Below, piece by piece: positions 9,466 through 17,853 of a stretch of DNA of 64,000 nt. Position 1 is the stretch's first letter; each line of letters begins with the position of its first letter. The translations under genes were made by a program, and so were the position numbers. The notes below the pieces were generated by a model. That model ran no database searches. It was not told the origin of the DNA and saw only the letters and a program-made list of their open reading frames with translations. Origin of the DNA: Tectiglobus diatomicola (GTDB taxonomy: Bacteria; Pseudomonadota; Alphaproteobacteria; Rhizobiales; Hyphomicrobiaceae); assembly GCA_039583345.1 (NCBI GenBank), contig JAZDSJ010000006.1, positions 69,476-133,475 on the forward strand. Direction: 5' to 3'.

Positions 9466-10179
9466 GTGAATGGCAGCTATAGGATTTGGGATTCTATCTC
9501 AGGGTTATTTGCGTCTGTGCAGCAAGATAGTCATAAATTAATTGGTGTTGGCCTTGTGCTAACTACAATTTGCCTTTTTTTTTCAATAACTTTAAGTTGC
9601 ATTCTCTTTATTTTGACAGCATGCACTGCACATTTTTTTAGAGATCCTAAGCGTGTAACTCCACTTCGAGAGGGCTTAATTATCTCACCTGCAGACGGCC
9701 GCGTAGCAAATATAGAGAAAGTGATGCCACCACCAGAACTTAGTATGTTAGGAAAGGAACGTATACGTATTTCTATATTCTCTTCGCTTTTTGACATGCA
9801 TATAAGTCGTGCACCAGCCTCAGGATTTATAAAGCGATCAGTTTATGTCCCTGGATCATTCTTACGTGCCTCTAATGATAAATCCAGTGAAGATAACGAG
9901 CGCCGAGGGTTGGTAATTGAAACACCGTCGGGCTCAGAGATCGCCGTACTACAGATTGCCGGAATGCTTACACAACGAATAGTAACATTTTTTAGTAACG
10001 GGGATACAATCGGAGTAGGTCAACGCTTCGGATTAATACGCTTAGGTTCACGCATTGATATTTATTTACCAGAGGGACATTCTTCGCACGTTTCAATAGG
10101 TCAGCTCATGATTGCTGGCGAAACAGTAATTGCTGATTTGAAATCAGCTGAGACTGAACGCGAGACTAGACGTTGTTGA
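9466..10179 (+). CDS. psd: Phosphatidylserine decarboxylase proenzyme
   Basis: Psd decarboxylates phosphatidylserine to phosphatidylethanolamine at the membrane. The 237-residue protein is of the short (type II) form. It has hydrophobic N-terminal segments (about 22-52), then FFRDPKR, SPADGRV near residue 76, and DMHISRAPASG near 108. The self-cleavage site GS lies within FGLIRLGSRID (near residue 194), where the pyruvoyl cofactor is formed from the serine. The start is GTG at 9466 with GGAG nine bases before. In Hyphomicrobiales pssA usually follows psd; here it is followed by a gap. Confidence 0.95.
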   Translation: MNGSYRIWDSISGLFASVQQDSHKLIGVGLVLTTICLFFSITLSCILFILTACTAHFFRDPKRVTPLREGLIISPADGRVANIEKVMPPPELSMLGKERIRISIFSSLFDMHISRAPASGFIKRSVYVPGSFLRASNDKSSEDNERRGLVIETPSGSEIAVLQIAGMLTQRIVTFFSNGDTIGVGQRFGLIRLGSRIDIYLPEGHSSHVSIGQLMIAGETVIADLKSAETERETRRC

Positions 10180-10674
10180 TAACAAATATATTATTAGTGC
10201 AAACATTATAAAACTTGTAATATCCATGCTAGATTATGTGTACAACATTATTTAAAAAGTAATTAGCAAAATATTGCCGAAGAAAGTAGTTTTGATCATC
10301 ACTTGCATTAGTTAATATTTACGTTATTTGAACAAATAAATAATTTAATTATTAATTTGAAATTAATTGCAAATTTTTTAAGCTTTTACAGCTGGTAAAA
10401 TTATATATAAAACCTGTGCATCACACTGAAAACTCATGATATTGTCACTTATTTATTGCATAATATGCTGTTAGTAAGTACTGCTTTATGTTATTGCTTT
10501 TTTTGTTGCATAAGAGGTAGCCTAGATAAAGCTATCTTACATATCAAAAGAATTCAAATCTAAAGAAAGACGGTTTTCTGTTTAGCAGAGATAAAAACTT
10601 AAAAAGTTCCAGTATTTTCCTGACATCTTGTTACATAATTATCGGAATACTACACGTGACTTGAATTAGGCGTC
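10180..10674. other. Gene-free gap after psd
   Basis: Very AT-rich with stops in all frames. No trace of a phosphatidylserine synthase motif (the CDP-alcohol phosphotransferase DG..AR pattern) was seen, although pssA is the usual neighbour. Confidence 0.5.
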
Positions 10675-11880
10675 TTGGTAATAACCATGCAAAAACAACG
10701 TATTATTTTGATTATCGGTGGTAGCATTGCAGCCTATAAATGTCTTGAACTGATCAGGCAGTTACGAGAAAGAGATATTAGTGTTCTTACAATTATAACA
10801 AAAGCTGCACAACACTTTGTAACACCTCTTTCGGTCGCTGCACTGAGTAACAACAGAGTTTTTACTAATCTGTTTGATGTAGATGAAGAAAGTGAAATAG
10901 GTCATATTCGTCTTTCGCGTAAATCCTCTTTAATAGTAGTTGCACCCGCTACAGCCGATCTACTCGCTAAAATGGCAGGTGGCCATGCAGATGACCTCGC
11001 AACAGCTGTGCTCATGGCAGCAGACAAGCCAGTACTTGCTATACCAGCCATGAACCCACGAATGTGGAAACATCCAGCAACACAACGAAACGTGTCCCAA
11101 CTTTTGTCCGATGGCGTACAGTTCCTTGGGCCTAACTTTGGTAAAATGGCAGAAGCTAACGAAGCCGGCCCAGGCCGCATGTCAGAACCTACTGAAATAG
11201 TCGAGGTAATTGAGTTTTTGCTTGCAGATCGCACACCAATGAAAGGGTATCACGTTCTGATTACAGCTGGGCCGACGTATGAGCCAATAGATCCTGTGCG
11301 CTATATTGCCAATCGATCTTCTGGAAAACAGGGCTATGCTTTAGCTATTGCTGCGCGTAATATGGGAGCTAAAGTAACACTAGTCTCTGGACCAACAAAT
11401 CTTAATACCCCTCACGGTGTAAAATTTTGTCCCGTTGTAACAGTCGAGGAAATGCTTTCAGCAGTCGAGGCTTCATTACCCGCCGATGTTGCTATTTTTG
11501 CAGCAGCTGCTGCTGATTGGAGAATTAGTGAGCGGTCAACACAGAAGATAAAAAAAAATGGAAATCTTCCTCCATTGTTTTCACTTTCAGAAAATCCTGA
11601 TATTCTACGTATAATTTCAGGTCATGAAAAAGCCAGACCTAAACTTGTGGTCGGTTTTGCCGCCGAGACTGAAAACGTCATTGAAAACGCTAAAGCAAAA
11701 TTGTTTAGGAAAAAGTGTGATTTAATAATAGCTAACGATGTCTCTCACTATAGCGGTATTATGAGAGGCATGCGCAACGAGGTCCACATTGTTTCCTACA
11801 ATGGTGTTGAAAGCTGGCCGGAAATGGATAAACAGCATGTTGCAAACAAGCTTTTGAAGCTTATTTCGGAGCAACTTTAA
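10675..11880 (+). CDS. coaBC: Bifunctional phosphopantothenoylcysteine decarboxylase / phosphopantothenate-cysteine ligase
   Basis: CoaBC adds cysteine to phosphopantothenate and decarboxylates the product, two steps of coenzyme A synthesis. The CoaC flavoprotein half (about 1-185) shows GGSIAAYKCLELIR and the active-site stretch PAMNPRMW. The CoaB half (about 190-400) begins HVLITAGPTYEPIDPVRYI and has the Rossmann and CTP/cysteine site with SSGKQGYALA and FAAAAADWR. Length 401 is normal. The start could be the TTG at 10675, or the ATG four codons later at 10687, which gives MQKQRIIL; neither has a strong Shine-Dalgarno sequence. It stands alone between gaps. Confidence 0.95.
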   Translation: MVITMQKQRIILIIGGSIAAYKCLELIRQLRERDISVLTIITKAAQHFVTPLSVAALSNNRVFTNLFDVDEESEIGHIRLSRKSSLIVVAPATADLLAKMAGGHADDLATAVLMAADKPVLAIPAMNPRMWKHPATQRNVSQLLSDGVQFLGPNFGKMAEANEAGPGRMSEPTEIVEVIEFLLADRTPMKGYHVLITAGPTYEPIDPVRYIANRSSGKQGYALAIAARNMGAKVTLVSGPTNLNTPHGVKFCPVVTVEEMLSAVEASLPADVAIFAAAAADWRISERSTQKIKKNGNLPPLFSLSENPDILRIISGHEKARPKLVVGFAAETENVIENAKAKLFRKKCDLIIANDVSHYSGIMRGMRNEVHIVSYNGVESWPEMDKQHVANKLLKLISEQL

Positions 11881-12150
11881 GATTAAGACTATTTTGCTTA
11901 TTGACGTTCAACTCTATCGAAAACTCTTGTTAAGAGTAGAACACTCGATTATCATGTCAAGTCCAAAGCATTGGCCTCATTTAGTTGTTCAATTACTAGG
12001 TATAAAAACTCTAACACGGCAGGCTCGAAAGTCGTCCATATAAGTCAATTCGAAGGCTCAATCCTCTTTTGATAGGTTTGAATGGGGTGATAAAGTAAAA
12101 AGCCTGAAACTGAAATATAACTTAACACGTTATTAATAGGATATTACATA

Positions 12151-12414
12151 ATGGCAAATACGTCTTCAGCTAAGAAGGCTGCTCGTCAAAGTTTACGTCG
12201 AACTGTAATAAACAAGGCACGCCGTAGTAAAATGCGTACTGAGATCCGTCGTGTTGAAGAAGCAATTGCTTCTGGTGACCAAACGACGGCTTATGAGGCA
12301 CTTAAAGTTGCTCAGCCTGTCATCATACGATCTGGACAGAAAGGTATCGTACACAGTAACAATGCTAGCCGAAAAGTATCTCGTCTGGCAAAAAAAATAA
12401 AAAGGATGGCTTGA
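12151..12414 (+). CDS. rpsT: 30S ribosomal protein S20
   Basis: S20 is a primary 16S rRNA-binding protein of the small subunit. The 87-residue, strongly basic, helical protein begins MANTSSAKKAARQSLRR and ends in KVSRLAKKIKRMA, as family members do. The ATG at 12151 follows an AGGAT sequence at a normal distance. It precedes dnaA, a conserved order in several alphaproteobacterial groups. A clear intrinsic terminator lies 30 bases after the stop codon, so it is a separate transcript from dnaA. Confidence 0.97.
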   Translation: MANTSSAKKAARQSLRRTVINKARRSKMRTEIRRVEEAIASGDQTTAYEALKVAQPVIIRSGQKGIVHSNNASRKVSRLAKKIKRMA

Positions 12415-12446
12415 AACTTTATATAATTTTTCTAACACCATTACGA

Positions 12447-12482
12447 ACTTGACGGAAAATCCATCCGTCAAGTTTTTTTTTT
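12447..12482 (+). terminator. Rho-independent terminator of rpsT
   Basis: ACTTGACGGA (12447-12456) pairs perfectly with TCCGTCAAGT (12464-12473) around a seven-base loop, followed by a run of T to 12482. It is the clearest terminator in the window. Confidence 0.92.
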
Positions 12483-13333
12483 ATAAGTAATTTCAAAAAT
12501 ATTATTACTTATGATAGCAAGTAAATGTAATTTTTAAGCAACATTTTCTTCTTTTAATAATTAAAAAAGATCTAATATTTTTAGATGTTACATCATGCCT
12601 TTATTATAATTAAATTATTTCAGTATCTTAAATAAATTACTTTCCTTCTTAAAAAATATTTTCGGAATGGATTTTAAGTCACAAGAGCCAATTTTTAGGT
12701 TTGAAAGACATGTATTTCCTAGTTGCACGGTTTGATTATGAACTATATGGTTAATAGGTTATTAATTCAGCATGTGAATATCGTGGATATAATGATTTTA
12801 AAATTTGTATCTTTCACATCGGCATTGCAAAAAGGTTAATAGATATCATTGAATATACATATGGCCGAGAAGTTAGGCCGTCCAAAGTTTAGTCGCAGGT
12901 TATGTGTTTAGAGGTTTCAAATTAATTGCCGAACCTGACGCTTTAAGAAGCACGGTAATTGATGTCTATTGAGACAAGTAGCATTTGGAGAATATGTCTA
13001 TGATTAAAGCCAGAAATCTTTGGTTCGCCATAAATCTATTTCAGCTTTTTGGCTGGACTCGAAATTTTGGTAGAAGACAATATGCGCCAGTTCAAATCAT
13101 ACCAATTTATAATTTTGAAAAATCGCATACACGCCAATTGAATTTAGCATGCGTTGAAGTTTAGATAACGGTGCCTTCCCGGTTTAGTAACACCGGTTAA
13201 AATTAGAAGACACCTAATTGCAGAGTGCATTAATTTAGCAAACAACATACAGACAAAGTTCTCGTGTCTATTGGTTCCTATTGTCGTTTGTTTACTAAAG
13301 TTTCGATGACTTCAATCATGGCGGGATAAGCGA
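12483..13333. other. Long region upstream of dnaA
   Basis: About 850 bases between the rpsT terminator and dnaA. No good DnaA box (TTATNCACA) was seen on either strand, so I do not call an origin. The first 380 bases are very AT-rich; 12860-13220 is richer in G and C and contains a short frame with a Shine-Dalgarno sequence, listed separately. The dnaA promoter should lie near the end. Confidence 0.5.
13000..13164 (+). CDS. Possible small protein or gene remnant upstream of dnaA
   Basis: A 54-codon frame starts at the ATG at 13000, with GGAG nine bases upstream; an ATG at 12994 is in the same frame. The product would start MIKARNLWFAINLFQLFGW and end LNLACVEV; it has an amphipathic, aromatic-rich first half and no motif I recognise. 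Composition is less AT-rich than the rest of the gap. Another short open stretch in a different frame lies just upstream (about 12877-12971). Together they may be pieces of a decayed gene, or this may be a real small gene. Low confidence. Confidence 0.22.
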   Translation: MIKARNLWFAINLFQLFGWTRNFGRRQYAPVQIIPIYNFEKSHTRQLNLACVEV

Positions 13334-14929
13334 ATGCGTATAAATAATCCAAATTCAGGAGGAACCGCGTGGAGTAAACGTTCTAGCGTTGGTGCTTTAT
13401 CAAGTATAATGCCTAATGAGCCAATGCTTGAAGCAGTCGGGGAAAGAAAAGCGTTGGACAAACAGCAACTTGATTTAAAATGGCAGAAAACACGTAAAGC
13501 TCTCAGGGTTCGTCTTGGAGAAGAGGTTTTTGAGAGCTGGTTTACTACGTGTGGGGCGGAGTTTTACAACAACAATGTTCTAACCTTATCCGTTCCAGTT
13601 AAATTTCTGAGGCGTTGGATACAATCACATTATACAGATCACATATTGGATTGTGCACGAACAGAGTTTTCAGATATAGACAGTGTTGATATCAAATTGC
13701 GTGAGCCGAGTGCTCCTAGCAAGACTGGGCCTTCAATCACTGGAGTTAAGGGAAGAGGCGATGTTCGATCTTGTACGCGTGATGAAATACACAACTTACG
13801 TAATGTATCATCACCTAATTCAAATTCAGGTGCTCATGCCCAAACTTCAAATCTCAGGGTGTCAACGCATGCAGCTGGTTTTGAAGGCTCACCGTTAGAC
13901 TCGCGTTACAAGTTTGATGCATTTGTTGTTGGAGGATCTAACTGTTTAGCTCATGCTGCTGCCAGTCAGGTTTCCGAAACATTATTTTCAAAATCACAGG
14001 CTTTCAACCTATTGTACTTCCACTCGGCGGTTGGTCTCGGTAAAACGCATCTTATTCATGCTATGGCATGGGAAGTACATCGTCGCATGCCTCAAGCACA
14101 AGTCCTGTATTTAACAGCGGAACGCTTTCGGTTCAGGTTTGTTGAAGCTTTACAAAGCCGTGATGCTTTAACTTTTAAAGATCGCTTTCGAAATATCGAT
14201 ATGTTAATGATCGATGATCTCGAATTTTTACACGGTCAACATACAGAGACCGAGTTTGATCACATCATTAATACACTTCTAGATGGAGGCAAACAAATCG
14301 TTGTTGCATCTTCACGCCCGCCTAATCAGGTTGACAAATTAAGTGATCGCTTGCGTTCACGCTTGCAGCGTGGTTTGGTTGCAGAAATTTCTGCCCCTGA
14401 CTATGAATTGCGCCTTAAAATACTTGAGCGGCGAATTTACGAAAGACGTATGGAAGATCCTTCATTTGAAGTTCCAAGTAAAGTTTTAGAAATGTTGGCG
14501 GAGAGATTGACTGAAAATGGTCGGGAAATCGAGGGGGCTGCAATACGTTTACATGCTCAGTGGCAATATATGAGAACGCCAATTACCGTCGCGATTGCCG
14601 AAACAGTAATCAAAGACTTGTGTATGAATTCAGAACCCCGTCCCATTCGTATTGAAGACATAATCAAAACTATTTCGCGCCATTTCGGAATTTCTAAACC
14701 TGATATTTTGTCTCAACGTCGACATCGTTCTGTGGTTTGGCCACGCCAAATTGGCATGTACTTAGCTAAGCAACTTACTGCTCGATCTTTACCTGAAATT
14801 GGAAGACGATTTGGCAATCGCGACCACACGACGGTTTTGCATGCGATACGCAAGATTGAAACAGCGCTTGGTAATAATCAACACCTGAGAGATGAAATAG
14901 ACGATCTTAAGAAAATATTAAAAAATTAA
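13334..14929 (+). CDS. dnaA: Chromosomal replication initiator protein DnaA
   Basis: DnaA binds and opens the replication origin and is an AAA+ ATPase. The 531-residue protein has an N-terminal extension of about 45 residues, domain I (about 48-115), a variable linker (about 115-190) and the AAA+ core. The core has Walker A VGLGKTH near residue 234, Walker B MLMIDDLEF near 294 and the arginine-finger region LSDRLRSRLQRGL near 338. The C-terminal helix-turn-helix DNA-binding domain includes the DnaA signature GNRDHTTVLHAIRKI near 493. The start ATG at 13334 follows GGGATAAGCG. An intrinsic terminator follows the gene. Confidence 0.97.
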   Translation: MRINNPNSGGTAWSKRSSVGALSSIMPNEPMLEAVGERKALDKQQLDLKWQKTRKALRVRLGEEVFESWFTTCGAEFYNNNVLTLSVPVKFLRRWIQSHYTDHILDCARTEFSDIDSVDIKLREPSAPSKTGPSITGVKGRGDVRSCTRDEIHNLRNVSSPNSNSGAHAQTSNLRVSTHAAGFEGSPLDSRYKFDAFVVGGSNCLAHAAASQVSETLFSKSQAFNLLYFHSAVGLGKTHLIHAMAWEVHRRMPQAQVLYLTAERFRFRFVEALQSRDALTFKDRFRNIDMLMIDDLEFLHGQHTETEFDHIINTLLDGGKQIVVASSRPPNQVDKLSDRLRSRLQRGLVAEISAPDYELRLKILERRIYERRMEDPSFEVPSKVLEMLAERLTENGREIEGAAIRLHAQWQYMRTPITVAIAETVIKDLCMNSEPRPIRIEDIIKTISRHFGISKPDILSQRRHRSVVWPRQIGMYLAKQLTARSLPEIGRRFGNRDHTTVLHAIRKIETALGNNQHLRDEIDDLKKILKN

Positions 14930-14978
14930 ACTGATTTCATAACACCTTGCGTTTTACAACGCTTAGTTATGTTTCTTA

Positions 14979-15012
14979 TTGAGGGCGCCTTTCCAAAAGC
15001 GTCCTCAATTTT
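14979..15012 (+). terminator. Rho-independent terminator of dnaA
   Basis: TTGAGGGCGC (14979-14988) pairs with GCGTCCTCAA (14999-15008), nine Watson-Crick pairs and one G-T pair, around a ten-base loop, followed by TTTT. It sits 50 bases after the dnaA stop codon. Confidence 0.8.
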
Positions 15013-15325
15013 CAAATCGAAAACATTTATTTAAAATCCAGACTAGTTCCCTTGAACTAGATCGTAATACTCCACTATTAGGAATAAAAACATGATCGGA
15101 ATAACATTCAATCACATCTTCTCACCTATTCGCGACATTAAGTAATAGAAAATATATAATAATATTAAGAAATACCAACCTACTTTTCTTGAATCATATA
15201 AAGTCAACAAGTTGGCATGATGAAGATTTTAAAGTTACTCATACATTTTCAAGATTTCTCGATATAATAAGTATCTTAGTTTATAGTAATAAATTCTAGA
15301 TTAAAGATACACTTCAGGCACTAAG
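15013..15325. other. Intergenic region dnaA-dnaN
   Basis: AT-rich, with no gene. It separates dnaN from the dnaA terminator and should carry the dnaN promoter; no clear boxes were identified. Confidence 0.5.
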
Positions 15326-16447
15326 ATGAAATTTTTAATTGATCGCGGAGAATTACTAAAAGCACTCGGACATGTCACTAATGTGGTTGAAAGGCGGACG
15401 ACTATTCCGATTCTCTCTAACGTTTTGCTACGTGCAGAGAATGGAAATCTAAATTTTAATGCTACTGACCTAGAGCGTGAAGTTTTAGAACAATGTGCTA
15501 TACAACTGCATCATGAAGGTGCGATTACTGTTTCAGCGCACCTTCTACACGACATCGTGCGTAAGCTTCCAGGGCATGCAAAGGTAGAATTCGAACAAAA
15601 TATCGAGCACGAACGGGTTTTAATCTCATCCGGACAATCACGTTTCTCATTACAAACTCTACCATCAGAAGACTTTCCGGATCTTGCTGCGGGTGAAATG
15701 AGTCATGAATTCATGCTTCATGCTCATGAGTTAAAGCGTCTAATTGAGAAAACTAAGTTTGCAATATCGACAGAAGAGACCCGTTACTATTTGAATGGTA
15801 TTTATTTCCATACAGCTCGCGGATTTGATGAAATGCTAACTTTGCGCGCAGTCGCAACTGATGGGCATCGGTTAGCACAAGTTGATTTACCACTACCAAG
15901 CGGTGCGAATGGTATGCCAGGTGTTATCATCCCACGCAAAACCGTACATGAGCTACATCGTTTACTGGGGGATAGCGAGAAAGAAGTCACCATTCGTGTT
16001 TCTTCTAGCAAAGTGCAATTTGAAATTGAACATATAATTCTAACATCAAAACTAATTGATGGTCAATTTCCTGACTACGCACGTGTAATACCACAAAATA
16101 ATAACAAGGAAATGCGAGTATCTAACACTGAATTTATGAATGCTGTCGATCGTGTTTCGACTATTGCCAGTGAGCGAGGGCGTGCTGTCAAACTAAATAT
16201 AGCATCTGAAAAACTAGTTCTATCTGTTAATAACCCTGAAGGCGGCAGTGCAACAGAAGAGTTATCTATCGGTTACAATTCAGATATTCTAGAAATTGGA
16301 TTTAGTGCGCGTTACTTGCTAGACATTGCAGGTCAGTTAGAAAGTGAGAAAGCCTTGTTTTTTCTTGCAGATGCTGGTTCTCCGACATTGATCCGTGATA
16401 CTGAAGATGCTAGTGTTTTATATGTGTTGATGCCAATTCGTGTGTGA
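15326..16447 (+). CDS. dnaN: DNA polymerase III beta subunit (sliding clamp)
   Basis: The beta clamp encircles DNA as a dimer and tethers the replicative polymerase. The 373-residue protein has the usual three clamp domains (about 1-125, 127-250, 252-373). Recognisable stretches are ERRTTIPILSNVLL at the start, ALRAVATDGHRLA-like LRAVATDGHRLA near residue 174, and the C-terminal YVLMPIRV, whose terminal strand forms part of the partner-binding pocket. The length is normal. It lies between dnaA and recF in the common replication-gene order. Confidence 0.97.
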   Translation: MKFLIDRGELLKALGHVTNVVERRTTIPILSNVLLRAENGNLNFNATDLEREVLEQCAIQLHHEGAITVSAHLLHDIVRKLPGHAKVEFEQNIEHERVLISSGQSRFSLQTLPSEDFPDLAAGEMSHEFMLHAHELKRLIEKTKFAISTEETRYYLNGIYFHTARGFDEMLTLRAVATDGHRLAQVDLPLPSGANGMPGVIIPRKTVHELHRLLGDSEKEVTIRVSSSKVQFEIEHIILTSKLIDGQFPDYARVIPQNNNKEMRVSNTEFMNAVDRVSTIASERGRAVKLNIASEKLVLSVNNPEGGSATEELSIGYNSDILEIGFSARYLLDIAGQLESEKALFFLADAGSPTLIRDTEDASVLYVLMPIRV

Positions 16448-16542
16448 ATATTTGAATATGAAGTAGCTTAAGCCGTACAGCTTGTTATTATGCTATTTCA
16501 TTTAAAGATATAGTTATAAAGTCTTGTTTGCATGAAACAGTA

Positions 16543-17700
16543 ATGCTAATTAAACCTCCACGCCTTTGGATCAAAACGACTAAACTCACAAACTTTCGTA
16601 ACTACACTCTTCTCAGCCTAGATACTGATCAACGCCCAGCAGTGTTTATAGGCACTAACGGGGCTGGAAAAACTAATCTGATTGAGGCTGTTTCGTTACT
16701 TTCTCCAGGGAGAGGGTTAAGACGCTCTGCTTATTCTGATCTAGCTAGATGTGGAGGTACGGGAGATTGGGCTGTTGCGGCAACTTTGTACGTTAACGAT
16801 GAGAAAACTACCATTGGAACTGGAGTACAACCTGGTAACACTGCTCATAAACGTTCAGGTCGGATTGTAAGAATCAACGGTACTTCTCAATCAGGAACAG
16901 GTATCCTTGCTAACTACACAGAAATGATCTGGCTCACACCAGCGTCAGATGCTATGTTCACCGGACCTGTATCAGAGCGCCGCCGTTTTATAGACCGCCT
17001 TATTCTTTGCTTCGACCCAGATCATAGTACACGTACTTTGCAATTTGAACGAGCTATGCGCCAACGCAATCGACTTCTTCATCACGATGGAAATTCATCT
17101 CAGCTGAGCGGACTTGAAACAATTATGGCTGAGACTGGGGTAGCAATTTCAGCTGCGCGCCTTGAAGCGGTATTGTCTTTACGCGCCACAATGCACATCA
17201 GACAACAGAAACGATCTGACACACTTTTTCCATTAGCGAAACTTGATCTTGAAGGTGATCTTGAGTGTGCTTTAAAAAATAATCCTGCAATTAAAGTTGA
17301 AGATTGGTACCGTAATCAGCTGACCATTTCACGTGAAAGCGACCGTGCTGCTGGGCGAACATTAGTAGGGCCACATCGTAGCGATCTTATTGTCAGCGAC
17401 GGTTTGAAAGGAATGCTCGCCCGCAACTGTTCAACAGGTGAACAAAAGACTCTACTCATCAGTATTGTTTTAGCGCATGCGGAGTTGGTTTCAGAACGCC
17501 GTAACGGCATTGCACCTATATTATTGCTTGATGAGATTGCTGCGCATCTCGATAATATGCACCGTGCTGCATTATTTGACGACATCCTGCGTATAGGTAC
17601 GCAGGCGTGGATGACAGGTACCGATTATATAGCATTTTCTCATCTAGAGAATCGAGCGCAGTTTTTCGAAGTCGAGAATGGACATATTAAAAGATTATAG
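16543..17700 (+). CDS. recF: DNA replication and repair protein RecF
   Basis: RecF is an SMC-like ATPase that helps load RecA at gaps and stalled forks. The protein shows LTNFRNY, the Walker A motif GTNGAGKTNLIEA, the ABC-type signature region STGEQKTLLI near the C-terminus, and Walker B LLLDEIAAHLD. The ATG at 16543 gives 385 residues beginning MLIKPPRLWIK; a TTG at 16528 would add five residues. Neither has a clear Shine-Dalgarno sequence. It follows dnaN by about 95 bases and precedes gyrB. Confidence 0.95.
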   Translation: MLIKPPRLWIKTTKLTNFRNYTLLSLDTDQRPAVFIGTNGAGKTNLIEAVSLLSPGRGLRRSAYSDLARCGGTGDWAVAATLYVNDEKTTIGTGVQPGNTAHKRSGRIVRINGTSQSGTGILANYTEMIWLTPASDAMFTGPVSERRRFIDRLILCFDPDHSTRTLQFERAMRQRNRLLHHDGNSSQLSGLETIMAETGVAISAARLEAVLSLRATMHIRQQKRSDTLFPLAKLDLEGDLECALKNNPAIKVEDWYRNQLTISRESDRAAGRTLVGPHRSDLIVSDGLKGMLARNCSTGEQKTLLISIVLAHAELVSERRNGIAPILLLDEIAAHLDNMHRAALFDDILRIGTQAWMTGTDYIAFSHLENRAQFFEVENGHIKRL

Positions 17701-17853
17701 AATAGTAATTGTACTGTTACTAACTTTCTCACTTTGTCCTAAATACCATGAAAACAAAGACGAAAACATTGTTTATTATTCCTCGGCTAGTTAAAAAAAC
17801 GCATGAAATATGCTAGTGTATTAGAATAATATTAGTAAGGGACGATATCGAAT

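Noticed and set aside
12483..13333. Replication origin next to dnaA
   Set aside because: No DnaA boxes were found on either strand, and in alphaproteobacteria the origin is often not beside dnaA.
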